Below, one piece after another: positions 14,158-25,706 of a DNA stretch of 64,000 bases (position 1 is the first letter of the stretch; each line of letters opens with the position of its first letter). This stretch comes from Amphiura filiformis (Eukaryota; Echinodermata; Ophiuroidea; Amphilepidida; Amphiuridae), in contig NC_092628.1 in NCBI RefSeq assembly GCF_039555335.1, positions 78,432,713 to 78,496,712 of the forward strand, in the 5' to 3' direction. The translations under genes were made by a program, and so were the position numbers. The notes below the pieces were generated by a model that had not been told where the DNA came from, ran no database searches, and saw only the letters and a list, made by a program, of their open reading frames with translations.

Positions 14158-15350
14158 GCATTAAGTATAAAAGCTATCTTCAGTAGACAGCATTTGCGTA
14201 TAAGTAGTATAAAAGCTATCTTCAGTAGACAATATGTGCGTATAAGCAGTATAAAAGCTATCTTCAGTAGACAGCATTTGCATATAAGCAGTATAAAAGC
14301 TATCTTCAGTAGATAGCATTTGCATATAAGTAATATGAAAGCTATCTTCAATGGACAGCATTTGCGTATAAGCAGTACAAAGCTATCTTCAGTAGACAGC
14401 ATTTGCATATAAGTAATATAAAAGCTATCTTCAGTAGACAGCATTTGCGTATAAGTAGTGTAAAAGCTATCATCAGTAGACAGCATTTGCGTTTAAGTAG
14501 TATAAAAGCTATCTTCAGTAGACAACATGTGCGTATAAGCAGTATAAAAGCTATCTTCAGTAGACAGCATTTGCATATAAGCAGTATAAAAGCTATCTTC
14601 AGTAGATAGCATTTGCATATAAGTAATATAAAAGCTATCTTCAATGGACAGCATTTGCGTATAAGCAGTATAAAAGCTATCTTCAGTAGACAGCATTTGC
14701 ATACAAGTAATATAAAAGTATCTTCAGTAGACAGCATTTGCGTATATGTAGTATAAAAGCTATCTTCAGTAGATAGCATTTGCATATAAGTAATACAAAA
14801 GCTATCTTCAATGGACAGCATTTGCGTATAAGCACTATAAAAGCTATCTTCAGTAGACAGCATTTGCATATGAGTAATATAAAAGCTATCTTCAGTAGAC
14901 AGCATTTGTGTATATATAAGTAGTATAAAAGCTATCTTCAGTAGACATTATTTGCATCTAAGCATTATAAAAGCTATCTTCAGTAGATAGCATTTTCATA
15001 TAAGTAATATAAAAGCTATTTCCAATAGACAGCATTTGCGTTTTAGTATAAAAGCTATCTTCAGTAGACAGCATTTGCATATAAGTAATATAAAAGCTAT
15101 CTTCAGTAGACAGCATTTGCGTATAAGTAGTATAAATGCTATCTTCAGTAGACAGCATTTTATGTACAAATATAATATAGATATCTTCATTAAACATCAT
15201 TTTTATACATAATAAGTATAAACTATCTTCAGTTGTAAACATTTTGTGCATCAATATGCCTAGAATAATACAGCGACAAGTCATCTTAAACAATAAGCAT
15301 TTTGCGTATAGAATTTGAGTTATCTCCATTACAATATAGACAACATTTTA
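14158..15350 (-). repeat. 42-bp satellite B, main array
   Basis: About 25 tandem units. Read on the minus strand each unit encodes an open 14-residue repeat (MLSTEDSFYTAYTQ-like), because 42 is a multiple of three and the unit lacks stops in that frame. Marked variants reveal higher-order structure: units carrying caatggacagc lie at about 14351, 14644 and 14811, spaced 293 and 167 bp (seven and four units). Units decay toward 15.35 kb. One-base indels break the frame repeatedly, so the long ORFs here are a by-product of the repeat period. Confidence 0.93.
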
Positions 15351-16071
15351 AGTAAATATTATCCAAACTCAAGCTACATCTTCAGAAAACATCATCGTAG
15401 ACATATGAGATAAATTACGCGAATGGCTACCACAGACGTCAAATTAACATTCTTTTTAACCATTCGGAAACTACAACAAACATTAATATAATTAAATCAA
15501 ACATAACACCCAATATGGTTCAAATTTAATAATTCACTTTGTGTATCTTAGGGTCTCATACGACAGCAATATGAAAAAACATATTATACCCAATGAAATA
15601 GTTTCTATTACATTATGACTTGTTAAATCACCGATTGGAAACATAAAAGAGCTGTCGTAAAATCTATCAAACCAAATAAAATGGTTTCAAATGACTATAA
15701 ATGAAGTCAAAGCGACAGGAAAACGACTATTTACTGCCGAAAACAGCGATTAAGATTTAGCAGAGGGAAATTTAGATTTATATATTGCGTGTAGACATCC
15801 TATAAATGACATCAAATGTAACGTGTGGAAATCTTAATGTCTCTTAATGCATGTCGCATGCTGCTCTATGAACAGCAAATGTGAAAATTCAGAAATAGCC
15901 TTTTAGTAACATTTGTGAATCTTCTTTGTCTTAAATGCAGTTGCATGGCGACTCAAAACTTATAAAAAAAACAGGGACATTGGCGTAACTTGAAACTAGA
16001 AGTTGACAGTTTGTTAGTTGGTTTGTAGGTTAGTGTGCCGGTGGTTGGTTTGGATCAACTTGGGTTATTCC
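15351..16071. other. Spacer between satellite B arrays, nothing recognised
   Basis: AT-rich unique-looking DNA. The first bases may contain very decayed satellite units, such as the words acatcttcagaaaacatc near 15385. Confidence 0.5.
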
Positions 16072-16336
16072 TTCATGTATAAGCAGTATATAATCTTCAG
16101 TAGACAGCATTTGCGCATAATCAGTATAAAAGCTATCTTCAGTAGACAGCATGTGCATATAAGTAGTAATATAAGCAGTATAAAAGCTACCGTCAGTAAA
16201 CAGTATTTCCATATAAGCAGTATAAAAGCTATCTTCAGTAGACAGCATTTGCATATAAGCAATATAAAAGCTATCTTCAGTAGACAGCATTTGCATATGA
16301 GCAATATAAAAGCTATCTTCAGTAGACAGCATTAGC
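16072..16336 (-). repeat. 42-bp satellite B, second array
   Basis: About six units with the same orientation and consensus as the main array. One unit is expanded or mutated around 16160-16215 (accgtcagtaaacagtatt). The right edge at 16333 is abrupt. Confidence 0.9.
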
Positions 16337-19300
16337 TTACACGAAATAATTACATGAAAGATCGACCTAAACTTGGTCCATTGTTGCTGCTTTGTGTTGT
16401 TTTCTCTTTTCTTTATTCAATCTTAAGACTCAGAAATAATCATTATTTTGGATTATCGATCAGAAACTAATGTACTAAAGAATTGTTCAACACTTTTAAA
16501 CAAAGATGCGCAGATTTACACTTTGCAACTTTGTGAACACCTTTTTGTTTATGATTGATGTATTATGGCAACTTTTTTTTCAAACAAAGAAACATTGATA
16601 TTAATATTTGCTTCACGTGTAATCATAAATGATTAGGTGAACATCGATAAATCTGATAACAAAAAATGTTTTTACATCTACAAAGAAAAAATACATTTAT
16701 GCCTTTGTAAAGTTCAGAGCTGCCTTCGCTTATATGTTGTAAATGATGTATGCGAACAATTAACATTCGACATGCGGTCCGGAAAACGTTTCTCTTATCA
16801 ATTTACATCTCTATCATACCACCAATGTTATATTTTCATGTTTCATGTTGTTACTTGAATGCTGACATATTAGGAGCGATAAATTTTGATAAATTACACA
16901 AATCGATATTTTAATGATCGTGATAAGGATTGACATTAAAAGGATGTACACGATTGCGATGATGATTTTATTAAGTTAGCATGGCAAAAACAATACGTGA
17001 CCTTATCCATTTTACAAATTGACTGTTTTATTGTCATTATGGTTGGTTATGCTTATATGGATCAAAAGTATATTGTTGTGCAATTATGTAGTAATTTCAA
17101 TTATAACATGGTTTAATCTTCCTTCGATTAGTCATGTAAATATTAAGTGCACTTTTTTGTCTTTCTACAAATGTACAAATGATTATCTGATTATATACAC
17201 TTTTTATTTCATCTCCGTGATTCAGATTTCATTACTCACTCAATTCATTATGCAAAATTGCCTTGCAAGCATTTCCCTTCCCACGCGATCATAAACTCCT
17301 AGTGTACTCTTTAAGCAATATAAAACGTTTACTGCTTTCTTAAGAGGAAAGAAAGTTTGACATAATTTAGGAATATATTACACGAAGTATGACCCAGAAC
17401 TGGATAGAAAATTGTCTCTTAGAATAACAGGTTAGCTAATGTAGCAGGCATCCGTTGTTCATTTAGCTGATGACTTGTATTTCACCTATAGACATAGCAA
17501 ACTCTTGCGGGCCCATCATATCATAGCTTTTAAATCAACAATAAACGAGTAGGCTACGGTAAACACTTATATAAGCGCCTTAAGCTTAACATGCTTAACG
17601 CGACAATATATGGACAACAAGCCTATGTTGCAACTCCGCAAGCTATAAGTTCTTCATAGAATATGAATAGCAAACGCTTTATGGTAAGATATTAACAACG
17701 AATAGGTTGTAAAATCAATTTTGACGTAACTACATTTAGAGAAATGTAATTCACTTAGTGTTCGGGCCAATATTGTAGTCTGAGATGGCGGATAATGGTT
17801 GCGATATGACCGGGTAATCGTTCATCATTTGTCACTTATTATTTGCATCATACAAACCCGTTTATTGTATAACATAAACACGCCACACTAATGACAATAA
17901 TGTTCCTTAATTTTCATATCAGAACAAAATCAGTCTGCCTTTTACCGTCTTCAAGTCAAACTTATTTCAACGAATTTAGGTGATACGGGTAATTTGAGTA
18001 GTTTTTCGTTGCAAATGAATTCATGTCCCAATTATTTCAATTGCGGCAATCATGTCATAATGGTCTATACAGAATCATCATCTTCCTATCGTCGATCTTA
18101 TAATGATTTTCTGTTCAGATCATCGTTTAATAATGTACATATCATCTATACCGCGTTTGAAAATTTGAGTTATGGATAGGGGCACTTTCAATGGATCGAT
18201 CTTGAGGCGATTTTTGGGACTAAGATTTTGGAAAGATATGAGAGGGTATTTAATGTGTCCCATGATGATTCTCGCGAAGCCAGCACGGGTGTCCATATCA
18301 TCTATCTAAAATATTTGCATCATATTCGAGATCACATTGCATGCTATTCAAAAATGACCTGAAGTTGCCGCAATTATATTGAGCTGCCTACTAAGCACGA
18401 TTTTACGGGTTTGGAGTAGCGGACGCCGTCTTTTGAGAGGACGGGAGGAGTGATTTCTAATGCGGGATTTGCCGCGGGCTTGCAACGTTAAGTACGCGCT
18501 AGTTTCAGCGTCTTGTGAGGAGTAAAAATTGAATGAAAGCTTTTTGAACGTTCTAATTATGAATTGGGTCAGGTGAGGAGCAAGATTTAGGACGATTCCG
18601 TCAGGATGCTTTAAATTAAAACATCTTCTGATGAGCACTTTTTACGCTTATACCAATCCCGTTATAAAACAGCCTGTTTTAAGCATCTTTTTCAAATATC
18701 AGCACATAAGGGTTTAGAATGAAGAATCACCATCTCATGAATACACGAGTGATTGAGGGAAAGAAACGGCTTCAATCTCTTGCCTAACCCCCCACGGCAG
18801 TCGCCGTTATGCTAGGACCCGATACCAGCTCTCTAACACTCCAACATGCTGCAGTCCCTCCCACATGGACAACGAACACGCGACTAAATTACTGCTGATC
18901 ATCATAGAACAAAGACACTAAAAGTTGCAACACGCGAACAAGCCTTAAAGAACAAAAAGATATCGTTATACAAAATATGTACTTCAATTCCCGGTACACT
19001 TGTCCCAAGAATATCTACCATGATAATAATTGCGTACGGCATTTTTGTACTTAGGTCCCAAAGAAAAACGCCATCTTAGACTAGATCTATTACACATTGG
19101 TCCATTCTCAAGTATTTTGTATTAATTTGTACACGAGATGCACGCGTTAACCTCAGGGAATGTCCTTATTAATTTACTCGATGAAAACTGAGAACTTATT
19201 GTGCTGTGTTTGGGCCTTCTTTTAGATTATGAATTTAATTAAATGATTTCCTTCGAACTTTTAATGTCTTTTTATTGTGGGTAGAATTGTAGTTGATAGT

Positions 19301-19403
19301 TGTTAATGTTTCGTGATTTTTGTCCGTATTTCAAATTGCGATGCCACAGTCACCATCCATAAGCTTTCAAATGTTCGGCAGTTTAATATCACCACTATAT
19401 TTT
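16337..19403. other. Intergenic DNA between satellites B and C, no gene seen
   Basis: About 3 kb with no supported exon. The ORF at 18348-18638 (-), 96 codons, is the least AT-rich but resembles no family I can name and lacks convincing splice context. No RNA gene was found. Confidence 0.45.
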
Positions 19404-19602
19404 TTGCTGTCTTCAGAAGAAAATGCTTATTTTGTTATTGTCGATTGAAGAAAGCCCAATGTTATTATCTTCAGGAGATAGCGCTAACACTTTCATGTTA
19501 TCTTCAGAATATAACGAGAATGATAAAAGTTAGATACTTTCATGTTATCTTCAGAAGATAGCACTTATACTTTCATGTTATCTTCAGAAGATAGCATTTA
19601 CA
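19404..19602 (+). repeat. Decayed left flank of satellite C
   Basis: Irregularly spaced and mutated copies of the core (cttcagaagaaaatgc, cttcaggagatagcgc, cttcagaatataacg) grade into the regular 33-bp array. Gradual loss of identity toward an array edge is the pattern expected when unequal exchange homogenises the interior only. Confidence 0.8.
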
Positions 19603-21670
19603 CCTTTTATGTTATCTTCAGAAGATAGCATTTATACTTTCATGCTATCTTCAGAAGATAGCATTTATACTTTCATGTTACCTTCAGAAGATAGCATTTA
19701 TACTTTCATGTTATCTTCAGAAGATAACATTTATACTTTCATGTTATCTTCAGAAGATAGCATTTATACTTTCATGTTATCTTCAGAAGATAGCATTTAT
19801 ACTTTCATGTTATCTTCAGAAGATAGCATTTATATTTTCATGTTATCTTCAGAATACAGCGTTTATACTTTCATGTTATCTTCAGAAGATAGCATTTATA
19901 CTTTCATGTTATCTTCAGAAGATAGCATTTATACTTTCATGTTATCTTCAGAATACAGCATTTATACTTTCATGTTATCTTCAGAAGACAGCATTTATAC
20001 TTTCATGTTATCTTCAGAAGACAGCATTTATACTTTCATGTTATCTTCAGAAGACAGCATTTATACTTTCATGTTATCTTCAGAAGACAGCATTTATACT
20101 TTCATGTTATCTTCAGAAGACAGCGTTTATACTTTCATGTTATCTTCAGAAGACAGCATTTATACTTTCATGTTATCTTCAGAAGATAGCATTTATACTT
20201 TCATGTTATCTTCAGAAGATAGCATTTATACTTTCATGTTATCTTCAGAAGATAACATTTATACTTTCATGTTATCTTCAGAAGATAGCATTTATACTTT
20301 CATGTTATCTTCAGAAGATAGCATTTATACTTTCATGTTATCTTCAGAAGATAGCATTTATACTTTCATGTTATCTTCAGAAGATAACATTTATACTTTC
20401 ATGTTATCTTCAGAAGATAGCATTTATACTTTCATGTTATCTTCAGAAGATAGCATTTACACTTTCATGTTATCTTCAGAAGATAGCATTATACTTTCAT
20501 GTTATCTTCAGAAGATAACATTTATACTTTCATGTTATCTTCAGAAGATAACATTTATACTTTCATGTTATCTTCAGAAGATAACATTTATACTTTCATG
20601 TTATCTTCAGAAGATAGCATTTATACTTTCATGTTATCTTCAGAAGATAGCATTTAAACATGTTATCTTCAGAAGATAGCATTTATACTTTCATGTTATC
20701 TTTAGAAGACAGCATTTATACTTTCATGTTATCTTCAGAAGACAGCGTTTATACTTTCATGTTATCTTCAGAAGATAGCATTTATACTTTCATGTTATCT
20801 TCAGATGATAGCATTTACACTTTCATGTTATCTTCAGAAGATAGCATTTACACTTTCATGTTATCTTCAGAAGATAACATTATACTTTCATGTTATCTTC
20901 AGAAGATAACATTATACTTTCGTGTTATCTTCAGAAGATAGCATTTATACTTTCATGTTATCTTCAGAAGACAGCGTTTATACTTTCATGTTATCTTCAG
21001 AAGATAACATTATACTTTCATGTTATCTTCAGAAGATAACATTATACTTTCGTGTTATCTTCAGAAGATAACATTATACTTTCGTGTTATCTTCAGAAGA
21101 TAGCATTTATACTTTCATGTTATCTTCAGAAGACAGCATTTATACTTTCATGTTATCTTCAGAAGATAGCATTTATACTTTCATGTTATCTTCAGAAGAT
21201 AGCATTTATACGTTCATGTTATCTTCAGAAGATAGCATTTATACTTTCATGTTATCTTCAGATGATAGCATTTACACTTTCATGTTATCTTCAGAAGATA
21301 GCATTCAGTTTCATGTTATCTTCAGAAGATAACATTATACTTTCATGTTATCTTCAGAAGATAACATTATACTTTCGTGTTATCTTCAGAAGATAACATT
21401 ATACTTTCGTGTTATCTTCAGAAGATAGCATTTATACTTTCATGTTATCTTCAGAAGACAGCATTTATACTTTCATGTTATCTTCAGAAGATAGCATTTA
21501 TACTTTCATGTTATCTTCAGAAGATAGCATTTATACTTTCATGTTATCTTCAGAAGATAGCATTTATACTTTCATGTTATCTTCAGAAGATAGCATTTAT
21601 ACTTTCATGTTATCTTCAGAAGATAACATTTATACTTTCATGTTATCTTCAGAAGATAACGTTATAATTA
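19603..21670 (+). repeat. 33-bp satellite C, main array
   Basis: More than 60 head-to-tail units of 33 bp (some 32 bp) containing atgttatcttcagaag and atttatactttc. Each unit holds a palindrome: gttatcttc, one base, then gaagataac or gaagatagc. Read on the plus strand the unit is an open 11-residue repeat (MLSSEDSIYTF), which gives a 356-codon ORF at 19609-20679. That frame is broken by 32-bp units from 20491 onward and differences between units are mostly amino-acid changing, so it is treated as non-coding. A block with two 32-bp units and a cgtg variant recurs near 20.88, 21.01 and 21.33 kb, showing segmental duplication within the array. Confidence 0.95.
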
Positions 21671-22310
21671 TCTGGCTTTAGACGACGACTTATTTTCCTG
21701 CTGTCTTTAGAAGATAACACCTTCCCTTGTTATATTCCAAAAAAAACACCACTATTTGTGGAGATCATTTTCTTGTTACCTAAAGAAGGTAACACTTATT
21801 TTCTTGCTGTCTTCTGAAGATAGTAATGTATTTCTTGTAATTTTCGGGAAATATCACTTTAGTCTTGCCGTCAGTAGATGATACTCTCTATTTTTTGGGA
21901 GACAGTCCTTTTTGGTTTTGGTCTAGAAACTTCCTCGTTGTCTTCAGAATGGCAAATCAACACTTTCATGGTATCTTCAGAAGATAGCATTAATTTCAGT
22001 GTCAGCTTATCTTAAGGAGACACTCTCTTGTTATCTTCAGAAGATCCCATACTTTTCTGCCGCCTTCAGAAGATAGCAGCTATTTTCTTCTTGTATACCG
22101 GTAGTGAAGATAGTTTCTAGTTATATTCTAAAAAATAGTACTTATTTTTGTCGACTTCAGAAGATAGCACTTACTTTTCTTGTTCCTTCCGTTATTAACG
22201 CGTATTTTCTCAATAGTTCGGAATACGGTACGCCTTTTAAAATTTCTATAAGTATCTCAGAAGATGGTACTCATTTTGTCTTCGATGGAAATCACTTTTC
22301 TATATAGTTT
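21671..22310 (+). repeat. Decayed right flank of satellite C
   Basis: Scattered mutated cores (tctttagaagataacac, cttctgaagatag, atcttcagaagatagc near 21972, tatcttcagaagatccc near 22032, ccttcagaagatagcagc near 22064) at irregular spacing of 40-90 bp. Satellite identity falls with distance from the array. Confidence 0.75.
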
Positions 22311-22683
22311 TCTTTAACGGTTATAGGTTTATCATGTGCATGGCACTTGTGGTAATCGTAAGTGCGCTGACAACTCCAGACAAACACCTTTTCTTTTGCT
22401 AAGAGTGCCATATTTTAGCCATGGATTAAATCATATCTGGTGTTGGTTTGATAACATTCCATCAGCATGTACAAAATAGCACGTTTCTTAAGCACTGCAA
22501 TATTTGGAACAGGGCACTATAGCTTTGGTATATAGCAAGAACACGTTCTGCCGAATTTCGTCAGATAGCGCTACAATATTCTACTTCATGCAACAGACAT
22601 GGCATTATTACTCCATGCTATCTTATAGCACTGTATGTATGTTGCTTTCATACGAATGATGACACTGTTTTCTTATTGTCTCC

Positions 22684-23040
22684 TGTAGAAAGCATTCATT
22701 TTCATGCTGTTTTATGTACTTTATGTAGAGAGATTATGTTGCTATCTTCAGAAGATAGTAAAGACAGATAGCATTCACTTTCATGCTGATTTATGTAGAG
22801 AGATCATTTTGCTATCTTCAGAAGATAGTAAAGACAGATAGCATTCATTTTCATGCTGCTTTATGTAAAGAGATTATTTTGCTATCTTCAGAAGATAGTA
22901 CAGAAAGATAGCATTCATTTTCATCCTGCTTTATGTAGAGAGACTGTTTTTGCTATCTTCAGAAGATAGTACAGAAAGATAGCATTCATTTTCATGCTGC
23001 TTTATGTAGAGAGATTATTTTGCTATCTTCAGAAGATACA
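22684..23040 (+). repeat. 70-bp tandem repeat carrying the satellite C core
   Basis: Four full units of 70-71 bp (gctatcttcagaagatag starts at 22741, 22811, 22881, 22952, and a fifth truncated unit at 23022). Each consists of the palindromic core followed by gatagcattcattttcatg and tttatgtagagagat. A partial unit precedes them. This looks like an independent amplification of one diverged copy of the satellite C core with a new spacer. Confidence 0.9.
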
Positions 23041-25336
23041 GAAATTGTCTCCATGAATATAATAGACTAGGCTCTATTCACGAAATTTCCGATCTGTTTT
23101 ATATAGATAGATATGCATTGAATGAATTGGAATGGATAATAAATCTAACATAACTGTATCAAAATTATAAAACCTAGTAACAAAAATATATCTTTATTCA
23201 ACTCATGTAGCTAGCTATATAATAGCTGTCCAAACCAATTCGTGCTCTATTCACATAGTCGATTATTAGAGTGACCACGTGTCCCGACCGGCGATACGAT
23301 TAAGTTAGCGTATCAAAACCTCTTACTTTACGGTCATGACCAGACCAACGTCCCGCGGACTATGCATCGATGGCCGGCGATAGTTTACATTTCAAGTGCA
23401 ATATGTAAAAGTTCTATTTTTACGAATGCTTTATTCAAGTGCGGTCACTCATATACTGTTGAATATGATGATTGGCTATATTTTCTACATACACGCATGC
23501 AGGATGCATACATAAAGATAGAATATCCTTATCAGGTTTAGATACAAGTTTTGTTAGGAATCAGCGGTCACTTTGGGTGTATCATATTCCAAAACTTAAG
23601 ACGGTACCTTTTTATGAAATTCGTCTTTTCAACTCAGATTTTGCTAACATCAGTTACTTTCAATTGGTTAATTAGTTACAAGGGTAACCTTTTAATCCTT
23701 GTTTTTAATCTCTTATTTGTACGTATAAAGGTTACCCATAATTATGCCCGCAAATGATTACATGTACTAGTGATCTTTGATTCCAGACTGATCCCTATAC
23801 TGAAGAGGTTTGTGTGCGGAATCTTTCACAAAACACATGAACATGGTCAATATGTCATGTAGGAAGGTAGAAATTTTAGATTAAGGTGGTTCACACTTCA
23901 TGGTACCTAAACCATGTACCTCTAAGCCCTTGGGCATGTTGGGGTGGCGACCAAAATCTTTGGAGGGCAGCTCCCACGAATATGACCATACTGTACTCTG
24001 GTCAAGCACATGTATAGAAAACAATGCATGAGACATGACTTTTCAACATGCTCCCACAAAGATTATCTCAAAACTCGGTGAATTCAAACACTAAGGGAAA
24101 ATGGGTTTTATGTTATTAAAAAAGTGAAGGGAAATGGACAACGAAAAATAGTTCCTTCCATAAGCATAAGCATTTCTATCTTCATCGTGCATGAATGATC
24201 AAGCGTCTTAGATTGCACAAAAAATGTTTTAGAGTACGAAAATAAAGCACTCTACGTTTGGACCAAGAATTATACTGGTGTTCTTGCTATATCCTCGAAT
24301 ACGTATAGTTGTAATCGAGTAAACAAAAATAATATTCAAGAGCATCGATATTACAGACGGAATATGCTATAATTGATAGAAAACGTAATGCTCAAGCGAC
24401 AAAGCATAGTCGCTCCAAAAATAAAATACTTTCATCTACCTTCTATTATTTGAATATCTTCCTTGTCAAAATTCCCTCTCCATGGAGCCCCATCTAAGAA
24501 TGATTTGGAGTTTTTGAAATCCTAATATTGATTGAACCGAATTGAATCTGACCATTTGTACAAGATTTCCATAACCCAAAGCTATTCGTGGTATAGTTTG
24601 CTGTAATGACTCCTACTATGAGACCATCACAGATTATTGAACTTAATTGGCTGTGGTCATTTATTAGTATATCATAACATGTATTGTATGTGACATATGT
24701 TTTGAGAGCAGGGAAATAATATTGTTCTCTTCTTCAATTACGTATGTCACCCTCGAGTAAAATGCTTTAGCCAGGTAAACGACTGACTAAATTTATACTT
24801 TAGATTCGTGAGGTGCTCTGAAGTTTAAGAACCCAAAAGAACCGCTGATCATGCTACAAGTTTGTTGTATGCCATGTTGACCATGCAGCATACATGGCAT
24901 AAAAAATACCTTTTAATGCACTGACCGGTGTTGGCGTTTGTAAAATGCACCATTTTCAAGGCTTAAGAAGGAAATTCCTTTCTGTTCTTATCGTATTTAA
25001 TATGTATTGTCTTCCACCCTCTTCATCATTTATATCAATTAACTTACATAGGCTATAATCAGGACTGCATGAAGCACGTTCCTTGATTATTATTAGCTAT
25101 TATTTGATTCACGAAATTTGACTAGATTCTTGTGCTCATACACTGAATACGCCCTGACAGATTCTGATTTATATATTGCTGATTCGTATACGTGTGATGT
25201 CGAATATTCGTTCAACAAGCATTCGTTATGCAATCTGTTCCCATTTACTTTTATCTTAATATAAACGTTGACGAAAAATCCTGACCAGGATCTGTGATTT
25301 GACGTCGAATTCGATTTTCCGTCAACACACATTCGT
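23041..25336. other. Intergenic DNA, no gene seen
   Basis: AT-rich. Short inverted words (gggtaacctttt / aaaggttaccc around 23681-23739) are the only structure. From about 25150 the sequence contains decayed relatives of the element annotated next (attcgttcaacaagcattcg, and tttccgtcaacacac at about 25317). Confidence 0.45.
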
Positions 25337-25706
25337 TAAGGGCCATATACAGACTCAAAATATTCGTTCATCAAGCATTCGTTATTCAATTCATGGCCTA
25401 TTTCAATTTATGTTTATATTCTAACGAATGTGTGTTGACGGAAAATGAATAATATGTCCTGTCGAATGTCTGGTGGAAATGTATTATTGATTTTACGTCA
25501 TCAAACATTTGTCAGAAGCTAAACATTACTGCAATAGAATGGGAATAGATTAGTAACGAAAACATGTTACATCGAATATTCTACATTCACTAAAAGGTCT
25601 GTAGCGACCCTTAGAAAATAGTTAACATGATTGGGAATAGATTGAATAACAAATACGTGTTGCATCAAATATTCGACGTTTAATAAAATGTATGAACCGG
25701 GCCTTA
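25337..25706. mobile_element. MITE-like element with taagggcc ends
   Basis: The left end taagggccatatacag and the right end (reverse complement taaggcccggttcatac) are imperfect inverted repeats. They are followed on both sides by attcg-rich sequence reading cgttattcaat on both arms. A second inverted pair, tttccgtcaacacacattcg at 25316 and cgaatgtgtgttgacggaaa at 25426, suggests a nested or overlapping copy. There is no transposase. Boundaries are approximate. Confidence 0.6.

Noticed and set aside
14148-15329. Several overlapping minus-strand ORFs of 100-185 codons as genes
   Set aside because: They are readings of the 42-bp satellite in different frames and switch frame at indels.
18348-18638. 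96-codon minus-strand ORF as a gene
   Set aside because: No family resemblance, splice signals or flanking coding exons; its length is compatible with chance in a locally less AT-rich stretch.
19609-21681. Long repetitive ORFs as a structural or antifreeze-like repeat protein
   Set aside because: The frame depends on unit length only. It is lost at 32-bp units, shows mostly amino-acid changing variation, and has no signal peptide, splice context or terminal non-repeat domain.
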